Shown: positions 8,576 through 16,998, counted from the stretch's first letter. The stretch is DNA of 64,000 nt from Microbacterium oleivorans (GCF_001691565.1 NZ_MAYO01000003.1:2283851-2347850), one strand, 5' to 3'. The notes: a model not told the origin generated them from the sequence alone. Translations and numbers: made by a program.

Positions 8576-9495
8576 TGTCCACCTCGCAGCCCGCGCTCGC
8601 CTTCGAACAGGCCGACGCCGTCACCGCTCCCGACCGCCCGACCGAACCCCCGCGTCGCCGGCGCAAGACGGGCGCCGAGCGCCCCAACTGGTCGGGCACC
8701 GTCATCCTGTTCCTCTGCTCCATCACGGTGCTCCTGCCGTTGTACGTCACCATTTCGATGTCGCTGAAGACGACGGGGCAGGCCGTCGACGGCAACGCGT
8801 TCTCGCTCCCGGCGCCGATCAGCTTCGACGGCTTCGTCCAGGCGTGGAATCTCACGCAGTTCCCCACCGGAGCCGCGATCTCGTTCTTCGTGACGGCCGG
8901 CACCGTGATCGCGACGATCATCCTGGCCGCCTTCGCGTCGTACGCGATCGTCCGCAACTGGGACCGGAAGCTTTTCCGCTACTCGTTCTTCTACCTGCTC
9001 GCGGCGATGTTCATCCCGTTCCCCGTCGTCGCGCTGCCGCAGATCCAGCTCACCGGCCGACTGGGGCTCGACAACCCCTTCGGGGTCATCCTGCTGGCGA
9101 CGATGTTCCAGTTGAGCTTCAGCGTGCTGCTGTTCACCGCGTTCCTGCGGTCGATCCCGATCGAGCTCGAGGAGAGCGCCCGGATCGACGGCGCGTCGAC
9201 GTGGCAGACGTTCTGGAAGCTGATCTTCCCGCTGCTCGCCCCCATGAGTGCGACGGTCGGCATCTTCGCCTTCCTCTACGCGTGGAACGACTTCATGCTG
9301 CCGTCGCTGATCATCTCCGATCCGTCGATGCAGACCCTGCCCGTGCGACAGAACCTCTTCCAGACGCAGTTCAGCAACAACTACAACGTCGCCTTCGCGT
9401 CGTACCTCATGGCCATGGCCCCCGCCATCCTTGCGTACCTCTTCACCCAGCGCTGGGTGATGGAGGGCGTGACCCAGGGTGCCGTCAAGGGCTGA
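8575..9495 (+). CDS. Sugar ABC transporter permease, MalG type
   Basis: The product is 306 residues with six predicted spans and the MalG-type EAA loop ELEESARIDGASTWQTFWKL near residues 200-219. The start at 8575 overlaps the stop of the preceding permease by one base; the frame stays open far upstream, but that part is a shadow of the other two genes. A 45-residue proline/arginine-rich cytoplasmic tail precedes the first membrane span. It completes the membrane part of the alpha-glucoside importer. Confidence 0.9.
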   Translation: MSTSQPALAFEQADAVTAPDRPTEPPRRRRKTGAERPNWSGTVILFLCSITVLLPLYVTISMSLKTTGQAVDGNAFSLPAPISFDGFVQAWNLTQFPTGAAISFFVTAGTVIATIILAAFASYAIVRNWDRKLFRYSFFYLLAAMFIPFPVVALPQIQLTGRLGLDNPFGVILLATMFQLSFSVLLFTAFLRSIPIELEESARIDGASTWQTFWKLIFPLLAPMSATVGIFAFLYAWNDFMLPSLIISDPSMQTLPVRQNLFQTQFSNNYNVAFASYLMAMAPAILAYLFTQRWVMEGVTQGAVKG

Positions 9496-9523
9496 TCGAC
9501 CACCGAACCCCCGAAAGGACACC

Positions 9524-11212
9524 GTGACCTCCGACGTGCAGACCGCACCCGAGACCGCCGATGAGATCGTGACCCCCGAATGGTGGCGACAGGCGGTCGT
9601 CTACCAGGTGTATCCCCGCAGCTTCGCGGATGCCGACGGTGACGGCATCGGCGACCTGCGCGGCATCCGTTCCCGGGTGCCCTATCTGAAGGAACTGGGG
9701 GTGGATGCCGTCTGGCTCAGCCCGTTCTATCCGTCCGACCTCGCGGACGGCGGCTACGACGTCGCCGACTACCGCGACGTCGACCCGCGGCTGGGAACCC
9801 TCGACGACGCGGACGCGATGATCGCCGCCCTGCACGACGTGGGCATCAAGGTCGTCATCGACATCGTCCCGAACCACACCTCCGATCGGCACGCGTGGTT
9901 CCAAGAGGCGCTCGCCTCGCCGCGCGGGTCGGCCGCGCGGGCGCGCTACATCTTCCGCGACGGCAAGGGGGAGAAGGGCGAGGAACCGCCCGCGGACTGG
10001 CAGTCCGTCTTCGGCGGCCCGGCGTGGGAGCCCGTCGGCGACGGCCAGTGGTACTTCCACAACTTCGCGGTCGAGCAACCCGACCTCGATTGGTCGAACC
10101 CCGAGGTGCGCGCCGACTTCGTTCACACACTACGGTTCTGGTCCGACCGGGGTGTGGACGGATTCCGCATCGACGTCGCCCACATGCTGACGAAGGACCT
10201 CCCGGATGAGCTGCCCACGCAGGCGGAGCTCGATGCGATGCCGCACGACGGGCAGCATCCGATGATCGACCGTGACGACGTGCACGAGGTGTACGCCGAG
10301 TGGCGGGCGGTGTTCAACTCCTACGATCCGCCGCGCACCGCTGTCGCCGAGGCGTGGGTCGCCCCGTCGCGCATCCCGCTTTACGCGAGCGCCGAGAGCC
10401 TGGGCCAGGCGTTCAACTTCGACCTGCTCGAGGCGGACTTCGACGCGACCCAGTTCCGGCGGATCGTCGCCGACAACCTCGCGCTCGCCGCCTCGTCGGG
10501 GTCGTCGACGACGTGGGTGCTGTCGAACCACGACGTCGTCCGGCATGCGACGCGGTATGGGCTGCCGCATCCGGATCGGGATGCCTCGGGTCGCCCCTCG
10601 CGCAAGCACGGCAACGAGTGGCTGCTCTCGGGTGGCGCCGCGTCGACCGTCGATGCCGAGGCAGGGCTCCGCCGGGCGCGCGCCGCGAGCCTGTTCGTCC
10701 TCGGTCTGCCGGGATCGGCGTACATCTACCAGGGCGAGGAGCTCGGTCTGCAGGAGGTCGGGGACATCCCCGACGCGGACCGACAGGACCCGACCTTCTT
10801 CCGCAGTCCCGGCGAGGACATCGGCCGGGACGGATGCCGCGTGCCGATCCCTTGGACAGAGTCGGGGACGTCGTTCGGCTTCGGCGCAGACGGATCACAT
10901 CTGCCGCAGCCGGAGTGGTTCGGCGGGTTGTCGGTCGAGGCCCAGGAGGGCGACCCCTCTTCGACGCTGAATCTCTACCGCCGTGCGCTGTACCTGCGTC
11001 ATGAGTTGCAGACGGCCGAGGAGCTGACGTGGGTCGACACCGGGCGCGGTGACGTGCTCGCCTTCATCCGGCCGAACGGGTGGACCGTGGTCACGAACTT
11101 CGGTGATGAGCCGGCCGATCTGCCCGCGGGTGAGGTGCTGCTCGCGAGCGCAGACTTGGACGGCGGTCGGCTGCCCGGCGCAACGACGGTCTGGTTGCGC
11201 GCCGGGGGCTGA
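9524..11212 (+). CDS. GH13 alpha-glucosidase (oligo-1,6-glucosidase/AglA type)
   Basis: A 562-residue glycoside hydrolase family 13 enzyme. The barrel begins at WWRQAVVYQVYPRSF. Conserved regions follow in order: DIVPNHTS (113-120), GFRIDVAH with nucleophile Asp217, AEAW with acid/base Glu276, and SNHD with Asp337. There is no signal peptide, so it acts on sugars after import. The GTG start at 9524 is chosen for the ribosome site GAAAGGA eight bases upstream; an upstream in-frame start would add residues with no family match. It is the last gene of the ROK-regulated operon, 28 bases after the permease. Confidence 0.92.
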   Translation: MTSDVQTAPETADEIVTPEWWRQAVVYQVYPRSFADADGDGIGDLRGIRSRVPYLKELGVDAVWLSPFYPSDLADGGYDVADYRDVDPRLGTLDDADAMIAALHDVGIKVVIDIVPNHTSDRHAWFQEALASPRGSAARARYIFRDGKGEKGEEPPADWQSVFGGPAWEPVGDGQWYFHNFAVEQPDLDWSNPEVRADFVHTLRFWSDRGVDGFRIDVAHMLTKDLPDELPTQAELDAMPHDGQHPMIDRDDVHEVYAEWRAVFNSYDPPRTAVAEAWVAPSRIPLYASAESLGQAFNFDLLEADFDATQFRRIVADNLALAASSGSSTTWVLSNHDVVRHATRYGLPHPDRDASGRPSRKHGNEWLLSGGAASTVDAEAGLRRARAASLFVLGLPGSAYIYQGEELGLQEVGDIPDADRQDPTFFRSPGEDIGRDGCRVPIPWTESGTSFGFGADGSHLPQPEWFGGLSVEAQEGDPSSTLNLYRRALYLRHELQTAEELTWVDTGRGDVLAFIRPNGWTVVTNFGDEPADLPAGEVLLASADLDGGRLPGATTVWLRAGG

Positions 11213-11248
11213 CCCCTCCACGTCGTCGAGGCAGCGTCTGGCGAGGTT

Positions 11249-11317
11249 CCGTTCTCCGGATCGATGGGGCTTCACGGCCGGCGCAGCGCTCTTGTGCCTC
11301 GATCCTCCGGAGAACGG
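11249..11317. repeat. 12-bp inverted repeat, CCGTTCTCCGGA
   Basis: CCGTTCTCCGGA at 11249-11260 is repeated exactly in inverse at 11306-11317, 45 bases apart, in the gap between the GH13 gene and the DNA glycosylase. Flanking bases (ATCGA/TCGAT) also match after a two-base shift. It could be a weak terminator-like stem or an operator for the glycosylase gene; no T run follows. Confidence 0.45.
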
Positions 11318-11413
11318 TCCGTTGTCGTTCCCCCTCCGGTGGGGCGCTCACGCAACCAGCCGTGCCGGAATGCAGGACGATAGGCGGAGATTCGGCGCGC
11401 GGGAGGAGGACGG

Positions 11414-12211
11414 ATGCCCGAGGGTGACAGCGTGTACCGGTTGCGGCAGCGGCTGGCCGCGGCATCCGTCGGTCACGTCGTCGTCGCGGGGGAGCTGCGT
11501 TCCGGCGCGGCGGCGGGCACCCCGCTCGCCGGAGCGCGGATCGCCTCGTACGACACGCACGGCAAGCACCTGCTGACCCGCTTCGACAGCGGGCAGACGC
11601 TGCACACGCACCTGCGGATGCAGGGGAGTTGGACGGTGACAAGGCCGGGGCGCCGCATCCCGTCCCGCGAGGATCACCGGGTGCGCGTGCGGATGCGGCT
11701 CGACGACGGGTCGACGCTGTGGGGCATCGACCTGCCGGTCGTCGAACTCATCGCCACGGCTGACGAGGGTGCGCTGCTGGCGTATCTCGGTCCCGATCCG
11801 CTGCGCGAGGACTGGGATGCCGCCGAGGCCGTCCGCCGTCTGTCGGGGCGGCCCGAGCGCCCCCTCGTCGCGGCGCTGCTCGACCAGCGGAACATCGCCG
11901 GGCTCGGGAATCTGTGGGTCAACGAGACCGCGTTCCTCTCCGGCGTGCACCCATTCGCGCCGATCGCCTCGGCGGACCTCGGGTCGCTCGTCGAGCGGGC
12001 AGCCAGGATGCTGCGGATCTCCGCCACTGTGCCGGGCATGTACCAGGTGACCACAGGCTCGACGCGGAAGGGCGAGTCCCACTGGGTCGTCGGTCGCGCC
12101 GGGCGCCCATGCCTGCGGTGCGGCACCCGGATCCTCGTGCGGGACGAGGTCGCGAACGACCCCGAGCGTCGCCGCACGTGGTGGTGTCCGCGGTGTCAGC
12201 CCGAAGCATGA
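11414..12211 (+). CDS. Fpg/Nei family DNA glycosylase (Nei2-like endonuclease VIII)
   Basis: A 265-residue base-excision enzyme starting MPEGDSVYR. Pro2 is the catalytic imine-forming residue and Glu3 is conserved; the PEGD (not PELP) start places it with Nei rather than MutM. A helix-two-turn-helix (HGLGN-like region, here NIAGLGNLWVNE) and a C-terminal zinc finger with Cys233, Cys236, Cys258 and Cys261 complete the family. It removes oxidised bases and nicks the abasic site. It heads a same-strand run with other genes of possible DNA-damage roles. Confidence 0.92.
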   Translation: MPEGDSVYRLRQRLAAASVGHVVVAGELRSGAAAGTPLAGARIASYDTHGKHLLTRFDSGQTLHTHLRMQGSWTVTRPGRRIPSREDHRVRVRMRLDDGSTLWGIDLPVVELIATADEGALLAYLGPDPLREDWDAAEAVRRLSGRPERPLVAALLDQRNIAGLGNLWVNETAFLSGVHPFAPIASADLGSLVERAARMLRISATVPGMYQVTTGSTRKGESHWVVGRAGRPCLRCGTRILVRDEVANDPERRRTWWCPRCQPEA

Positions 12212-12227
12212 CGGTTACATTGGGCGC

Positions 12228-12788
12228 ATGATCGAGCTCGCCGACTTCGTCCCGCATGCGCCCGTCGAGCCGGAGGTCATCGCGGCGTACCGCGACCGAG
12301 TTCCGGCGGAGATCGTGGAGCTCTGGGAGACCTACGGCTACGGGACGTTCGGCGACGGCTTTCTCCGGGTGATCAACCCAAGGGTGTACGAGGAGGAGCT
12401 CGGCGACCGGATCGGCAAGACGCAGGGCGACGGCATCGCGATTCCTGTCATGGTGACGGCGCTCGGCGACCTGATCACATGGGAGCCGAGCATTGGAGGC
12501 CTCGTCGCGCTGATGTTCCGCAGGAACGACGGCACCGGCCTCGGGAGTCCGAGGACGTTCTTCGGACTGTTGCGTCTCGACGGCGCGGAGCACCTCGCGG
12601 ACGAGTTCCACTGGGACGTGTTCCCCGAAGCGGTCGCGCAGGAGGGGGCGCCGGCGTTCGACGAATCCTTCATCTTCGTGCCGCTGCCGTCCCTCGGCGG
12701 ACCGGGTACAGCGGACACGCTGAAGAAGCGTCAGACCATCTCGGCGATCCAGGTCATGGTCGACCTGCAGGGCCCGATCGGGCACTGA
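12228..12788 (+). CDS. GAD-like / T6SS immunity Tdi1-like domain protein
   Basis: The protein is 186 residues. The N-terminal part (about 10-110), with PAEIVELWETYGYGTFGDGF and an RVINPRVYEE segment, matches the GAD-like domain. The C-terminal part (about 120-180), with DEFHWDVFPEAV and FVPLPSLGG, matches the T6SS_Tdi1_C (DUF1851) domain. In Pseudomonas such proteins neutralise Tde-type DNases, but in actinobacteria without type VI secretion they occur as orphans of unknown role. It starts 16 bases after the Nei gene and is likely cotranscribed. No cognate toxin is seen nearby. Confidence 0.7.
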   Translation: MIELADFVPHAPVEPEVIAAYRDRVPAEIVELWETYGYGTFGDGFLRVINPRVYEEELGDRIGKTQGDGIAIPVMVTALGDLITWEPSIGGLVALMFRRNDGTGLGSPRTFFGLLRLDGAEHLADEFHWDVFPEAVAQEGAPAFDESFIFVPLPSLGGPGTADTLKKRQTISAIQVMVDLQGPIGH

Positions 12789-12851
12789 GCGGCGCCCGCC
12801 GGCATCCGCAACCCCTTCGCCCGTGTCGGCCGCTCGACGTAGCGTCGCCGC

Positions 12852-13226
12852 ATGGCTTCCATCCCTGCACCCAAGACGTGCGCCTCGTGCGGACGCGAGA
12901 TCCAGTGGCGCAAGAAGTGGGAGAAGAACTGGGCCGACGTGAAGTACTGCTCGGGCGCGTGTCGGAAGCGCGGCATCCGTCCTGTCGACGAGAAGCTCAC
13001 GGCCTCGATCCGGGAGTTGCTCGACGCGCGCGCAGCGTCGGCGACGATCTGCCCGTCCGAGGCGGCGCGGGCCGTCGGAGGCGAGGACTGGCGCGACCTC
13101 ATGGAACCCGCCCGTCGCGCGGCGCGACGCCTGGTCGCGATCGGCGAGGTCGAGATCACCCAGCGCGGACAGGTCGTCGACCCGTCGACCGCCAAGGGGC
13201 CGATCCGCATCCGGAAGGCACGCTGA
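12852..13226 (+). CDS. DUF2256-DUF3253 fusion protein
   Basis: A 124-residue protein made of two small domains. Residues about 8-40 form a DUF2256 zinc ribbon with Cys10, Cys13, Cys33 and Cys37 in the pattern C-x2-C...YCSGAC. Residues about 48-118 are DUF3253, a winged-helix-like domain with the SEAARAVGGEDWR signature. DUF2256 genes are often found beside photolyase/cryptochrome genes; here the photolyase lies 9 kb away. The next gene starts one base after the stop, so the two are a unit. Function unknown. Confidence 0.8.
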   Translation: MASIPAPKTCASCGREIQWRKKWEKNWADVKYCSGACRKRGIRPVDEKLTASIRELLDARAASATICPSEAARAVGGEDWRDLMEPARRAARRLVAIGEVEITQRGQVVDPSTAKGPIRIRKAR

Positions 13227-13227
13227 C

Positions 13228-13680
13228 GTGCAGACCTTCGTCCCGTTCGACGACCTCGCCCGCGGCATGGCGGCGCTCGACACGAAGCGGCTCGGCAAGC
13301 AGCGCGTCGAGACGCTGCAGGTGATGCGCACGCTCACGATTCCGGATTACGGCTGGCGACACCATCCGGCCGTCAAGATGTGGCGCGGGCATCGCGCCGC
13401 GCTCATGGTCTACCAGGACCTCACGGTCGATGAATGGGTGCGGCGCGGCTTCGCCGACACGACCCGCGCCTCGACCCTGGCGACGCTCGACGAGATCCCC
13501 GAAGACGGTGCCGAGTACCGGTCGGGGACGGTCCGGATGCCGCCCTGGTTCGGCCGCGAGGACGTCCACCGCTCGCACCGCTCGAACCTGCTGCGGAAGG
13601 ACCTCGAGTACTACCGCGCGCAGGGCTTCGACGACCCCGACGACCTGCCCTACGTGTGGCCGACGGCCGAGGGCGGGTAG
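13228..13680 (+). CDS. MSMEG_6728 family protein (possibly pyrimidine-dimer glycosylase-like)
   Basis: This 150-residue protein opens MQTFVPFDDLARGMAALDTK and has the conserved core L-G-K-Q-R-V-E-T-L-Q followed by W-R-H-H-P-A-V-K-M-W. This is the MSMEG_6728 family of actinobacteria, which looks distantly like phage endonuclease V (pyrimidine-dimer glycosylase); that link is an inference from pattern only. The GTG start at 13228 follows the previous stop by one base, so translation is coupled with the DUF2256-DUF3253 gene. Confidence 0.7.
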   Translation: MQTFVPFDDLARGMAALDTKRLGKQRVETLQVMRTLTIPDYGWRHHPAVKMWRGHRAALMVYQDLTVDEWVRRGFADTTRASTLATLDEIPEDGAEYRSGTVRMPPWFGREDVHRSHRSNLLRKDLEYYRAQGFDDPDDLPYVWPTAEGG

Positions 13681-13689
13681 CGCAGCGGG

Positions 13690-14202
13690 TCAGTACTCGA
13701 TGCTGGGCGAACTACCCTCGGGCAGAACGAAGCAGGGCGAGAAGGATGCCACGTCCACCGCGTTCGCTGCGCGCCGCCCAACGATGTACCCCGAGCCGTA
13801 CGGACCGAGCAGCTGCACCGCCGGGCCCACGGAATCGGTGATGTCGCGCGGGCGGAACTCGTCATCGTCCCCGTACGCCGTGAGGACCTCGTCGATCACG
13901 CTCTCCGGCGAGGTCGACTCCGTCAACGTGACCACGGTCCGCCCGGTCCATTGGTACCCCCGGTCCGCGTCGCAGGGGAGGAGGATGCCCGTCGCCCTCT
14001 GCTCGACCGACGACACCATCGTCTCGGGCAGCTTCGCGACGATCGCGTCCTCGACGCCCTGCGCCACGCGCTTCGCCTCGCCGATCGTCAGCCCCGGCCG
14101 CGTCTTCTCGACCGTCCTGTCCTCGTCGGCTGACGGTACGCATCCGACCAGCATCAGCACGGCCGCAGTCGCCGCGGCCATTCCCGTCGCCCTGTTCATC
14201 AT
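13690..14202 (-). CDS. Secreted lipoprotein, unknown function
   Basis: The product has 170 residues, a short signal peptide and a lipobox L-M-L-V-G-C with Cys21. The mature part has GLTIGEAKRVAQGVEDAIVAKLP, a helix, followed by mixed strands with one further cysteine pair (LPCDADRGY and SPCFVLPEG). No domain recognised. It is convergent with the MSMEG_6728-like gene, 9 bases apart. Its upstream region (14203-14309) contains a near-perfect copy of the LacI-type operator seen at 60.5 and 62.2 kb. Confidence 0.6.
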   Translation of the reverse strand: MMNRATGMAAATAAVLMLVGCVPSADEDRTVEKTRPGLTIGEAKRVAQGVEDAIVAKLPETMVSSVEQRATGILLPCDADRGYQWTGRTVVTLTESTSPESVIDEVLTAYGDDDEFRPRDITDSVGPAVQLLGPYGSGYIVGRRAANAVDVASFSPCFVLPEGSSPSIEY

Positions 14203-14277
14203 CGGTGCCTCGATCCGTCGAGTCTGACACCCGCCCCCCGGCCGGATCCTCGAACCCTAGCCGGTGTTCGGCCGTGG

Positions 14278-14289
14278 GCAACCGGTTAC
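14278..14289. promoter_or_regulatory. Orphan LacI-type operator-like site
   Basis: GCAACCGGTTAC matches the GTAACCGGTTAC sites at 60548 and 62188 in 11 of 12 bases and keeps the palindromic AACCGGTT core. It is 76 bases upstream of the lipoprotein gene on the minus strand. There is no paired second site here, so regulation by the LacI protein of this window is only a possibility. Confidence 0.35.
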
Positions 14290-14309
14290 ACCGGCTCTGC
14301 GCTGTTCGA

Positions 14310-15314
14310 TCAGGCGGATGCCGCCCACTCCCGCACCTGCGCGAGGAGATCCGCTTTCCGCCCGGCATCCGCGAAAGACGCCTCGATCGAGTTCGCGGCG
14401 AGCTGCGCCAGTTCCGCCGTGTCGAAGCCGAGCGAGGCGACGGCGGCGTAGTTGTCGCCGATGTAGCCGCCGAAGTACGAGGGATCGTCGGAGTTGATCG
14501 TCACGACGACGCCCGCGTCGACGAGCTCGCGCAGGGGGTGGGCGCCCAGTTCGGGCACGGCCCGCAGGCGCACGTTCGAGAGCGGGCACACCGTCAGCGC
14601 GACGCGGTGCTCCGCGAGATGCGCCAGCAGCTCGGGGTCGTCGATCGAACGGATGCCGTGGTCCACCCGCTCGACCTCGAGCAGCCGCAGCGCCTCCCAG
14701 ACGTATGCGGCCGGTGCCTCCTCGCCGGCGTGGGCGACGCGACGCAGTCCCAGCTCGGCGGCTCGGCGGAACACGCCCTCGAACAGCGCCGGCGGGTAGC
14801 CGACCTCCGCGGAGTCCAAGCCGATGCCGAGAAGCTCGTGCGCACGCGGCGCGATCTCGTCGAGCAGCGCTTCGGCCGAGGCGACCGGGTGGTCGCGGAC
14901 GATGCAGGCGATCAGTCCGCCGGTGATGCCGAACCGCTCCTGCCCGGCCGCGAGACCAGCGCGGAGCCCGTCGATGACGACGTCGACCGGCACACCGTTG
15001 GCGGCGTGGACCTGCGGATCGAAGAACATCTCGACGTGACGCACACCGTCAGCCGCGGCCCGCTCGAAATAGGCGACAGCGAGGTCGGTGAAGTCCTGAT
15101 CCGTTCGCAGCACCGCCATGCATGCGTAGTAGAGGTCGAGGAACGACTGCAGATCCTCGAAGTCGTAGCGTCGCCGCAGATCGTCGACGTCGGCGAACGG
15201 CAGGGTCACGCCGTTGCGCTCGGCGAGGGCGAACGCGAGTTCCGGCTCGAGCGTGCCCTCGATGTGCAGGTGCAGCTCGGCCTTCGGGAGGGTGCGCAGA
15301 TCAGGGCTCGTCAC
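14310..15314 (-). CDS. add: Adenosine deaminase
   Basis: A 334-residue metal-dependent deaminase that converts adenosine to inosine (purine salvage). Metal ligands His15 and His17 lie in ELHLHIEG; HAGEEAP carries the metal-binding histidine and catalytic-region glutamate, and T-I-N-S-D-D-P holds the metal-binding aspartate. The GTG at 15314 is chosen as start because the TIM barrel begins within ten residues; the ATG further upstream would add an arginine-rich stretch without similarity. It stands alone in its strand. Some members of the family act on adenine or aminofutalosine; the length and motifs favour adenosine. Confidence 0.88.
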   Translation of the reverse strand: MTSPDLRTLPKAELHLHIEGTLEPELAFALAERNGVTLPFADVDDLRRRYDFEDLQSFLDLYYACMAVLRTDQDFTDLAVAYFERAAADGVRHVEMFFDPQVHAANGVPVDVVIDGLRAGLAAGQERFGITGGLIACIVRDHPVASAEALLDEIAPRAHELLGIGLDSAEVGYPPALFEGVFRRAAELGLRRVAHAGEEAPAAYVWEALRLLEVERVDHGIRSIDDPELLAHLAEHRVALTVCPLSNVRLRAVPELGAHPLRELVDAGVVVTINSDDPSYFGGYIGDNYAAVASLGFDTAELAQLAANSIEASFADAGRKADLLAQVREWAASA

Positions 15315-15430
15315 GGGGAGCCATCGTACGCACCCGCGCCCAGCGATTGCGGCCCACACTCGCGCCCCACGCCTCGGCGCACTACGGTCTCGAGAAGCGG
15401 CCATGGTGGCTTTTCCGGGGGGACGAGATC

Positions 15431-16513
15431 GTGACGACTATTCGACGTCGAGAATTCTTACAGGGTGCCGCCGTTATCGCGGCATCGGGAATGAGTCTCC
15501 TGCATGGCCCTGGGCCAACCGCGTCCACCATTGTCGATGGTGATAAGCAGGATTGGCGCAGGGCGTTGGCAGGCGAGTACTTGCCCTCTGGCGCCTTAAA
15601 CGTGAGACCCCTGCAGGACGACCTCGAGCTGTGGGAGGTGGAGGGCGGTGGATATATGGTGGTTGATGCTGGGCGACAGACCCTCCTTGAAGCGTCGCCC
15701 ACCGCTCTCAGCCCGTTCGACGGGGTTCCGGGCAACCTCCTGTACGGCGGCCTAGGTCAGTACTTCACCTTCGACTCCATCCGCGCGGTCGACCTGCGAA
15801 CCGGAATCAGCGAGTCCTCCCGCGAGCTTCTGGCTGCAACGAAGGATCAAATCGCGGCGACTCGCGATCGCCTGGTGGTCTCAGCGATGGACGTCGAGGC
15901 GGTGCGAAGGAAAACGGACCCTCGTTGGAAGAACCCTGCTGCATCATTGAACTCAACTTCCAGCGACTTGGAACACGTGAAGAGCGGTGACATCAGGCAA
16001 CGTGTTCCGAATTATGGTTACGTCACGGGTTCGAGGATTTACGAGAACGCAACCGGAATCTGCGGGTGGGTCGCGGGTTCGATAGTGACCCGGTATTGGC
16101 ATGCGAGGTCCTCCTCTCGGAAGCTCTTGCCTACCAAGTATCGAAGCGGCACCAACATGACCTCGACCCCGAACTTTGCCACCTACCTGCAGGGGAAAGG
16201 GGGAGATGCTACCTGGGCACCCAACATCGAAGAAAGACTTGCTTGGAATGCGAAGCAGCAGAAGGTGGGGTACGTCTCTTCCTGGGCACTCGGCGCGATC
16301 GGATTGTTTCCGGAAATCGACGGAGGTTATCCCGTAATCGTGTTTGGGGATCTACCCCTCGGGAAGAAGAAGAAGAAGGGAGCTCATGCGGTTGTTGCCT
16401 ACGGCGAGACGAATAGCGGCTATCCGATAGCGCACTACGGATGGGACGGCTACACCAACATCATCCTCAACGGCGCGACCGTGGGCTCGACAGCAAGGTT
16501 TCGACTCAAATGA
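15431..16513 (+). CDS. Tat-exported cysteine-peptidase-like protein (C39/papain-like fold)
   Basis: A 360-residue protein with a twin-arginine signal RRREFLQGAAVIAASG (6-20), so folded export is expected. The C-terminal half has the order Cys211 (ATGICGWVAG), His319 (GAHAVVAYG) and HYGWDGYTNIIL (335-346), the layout of papain-like C39/C10 peptidases. The N-terminal half (40-190) is probably a propeptide or substrate domain. The GTG start at 15431 is preceded by GGGGGGACGAG. GC content is visibly lower than in neighbours, and leucine TTA codons occur twice, both suggesting transfer. It overlaps the next gene by 4 bases. Substrate unknown. Confidence 0.6.
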   Translation: MTTIRRREFLQGAAVIAASGMSLLHGPGPTASTIVDGDKQDWRRALAGEYLPSGALNVRPLQDDLELWEVEGGGYMVVDAGRQTLLEASPTALSPFDGVPGNLLYGGLGQYFTFDSIRAVDLRTGISESSRELLAATKDQIAATRDRLVVSAMDVEAVRRKTDPRWKNPAASLNSTSSDLEHVKSGDIRQRVPNYGYVTGSRIYENATGICGWVAGSIVTRYWHARSSSRKLLPTKYRSGTNMTSTPNFATYLQGKGGDATWAPNIEERLAWNAKQQKVGYVSSWALGAIGLFPEIDGGYPVIVFGDLPLGKKKKKGAHAVVAYGETNSGYPIAHYGWDGYTNIILNGATVGSTARFRLK

Positions 16514-16998
16514 AGGCACGACGTAAAACCATCCTGGTGTGGGGAGCTATCGCGCTACTTCTCTTGACAGGATGTGCGGGCACGACCACGCGGTCATTGG
16601 GGGTCGACGCGAGCGACGTCGCCGAGATTCAGTACTACGAATACCCGTGGGGCAGCGTTCCCTCAACGCTCGACCGGCTGACGATCGACGATCCGGCGGC
16701 GATCGCAGAGTGGCTTCGAGGCTATAAAGACATGCCGACGACCGCATGGGACCCGGAGGACGCAGGCGACGCCATTGGCAAAGAGACCCGGTCGACCCGC
16801 TTCATCCTGACTGACGGTGACATCGTCGAGGTCACCACCATCTGGGTGTCAGGGCACAACGTAATCGTGGTCTGGCCGGATGGAAAGGTCTACACGACGG
16901 AATGGGGATCTCCCGGGACGATGAAAGCCTGGCAGGAGCGGGGCATGATCCAGGAGGTCGACGCCGCAGAACGCCCGAAGGTGGCATTACCCGGCTGA
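16510..16998 (+). CDS. Lipoprotein coupled to the cysteine-peptidase-like gene
   Basis: The 162-residue product has a basic start, a hydrophobic core and a lipobox L-L-L-T-G-C with Cys22. The mature part is mostly beta-like, with tryptophan-rich segments (YEYPWGSVPSTLDR, TTIWVSGHNVIVVWPDGK). No domain recognised. The start overlaps the stop of the peptidase-like gene as ATGA, so the two proteins are made together and probably act together at the outer membrane face. It also uses a TTA codon and ends near a clear GC recovery, marking the edge of the low-GC block. Confidence 0.6.
   Translation: MKARRKTILVWGAIALLLLTGCAGTTTRSLGVDASDVAEIQYYEYPWGSVPSTLDRLTIDDPAAIAEWLRGYKDMPTTAWDPEDAGDAIGKETRSTRFILTDGDIVEVTTIWVSGHNVIVVWPDGKVYTTEWGSPGTMKAWQERGMIQEVDAAERPKVALPG

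Noticed and set aside
7652..9495. Missing ATPase as a sign of a broken importer
   Set aside because: Actinobacterial sugar importers commonly share one MsiK-type ATPase encoded elsewhere, so the operon is probably complete.
12228..12788. Type VI secretion component
   Set aside because: Only an immunity-like domain is seen; no secretion genes, and the host is a monoderm actinobacterium.
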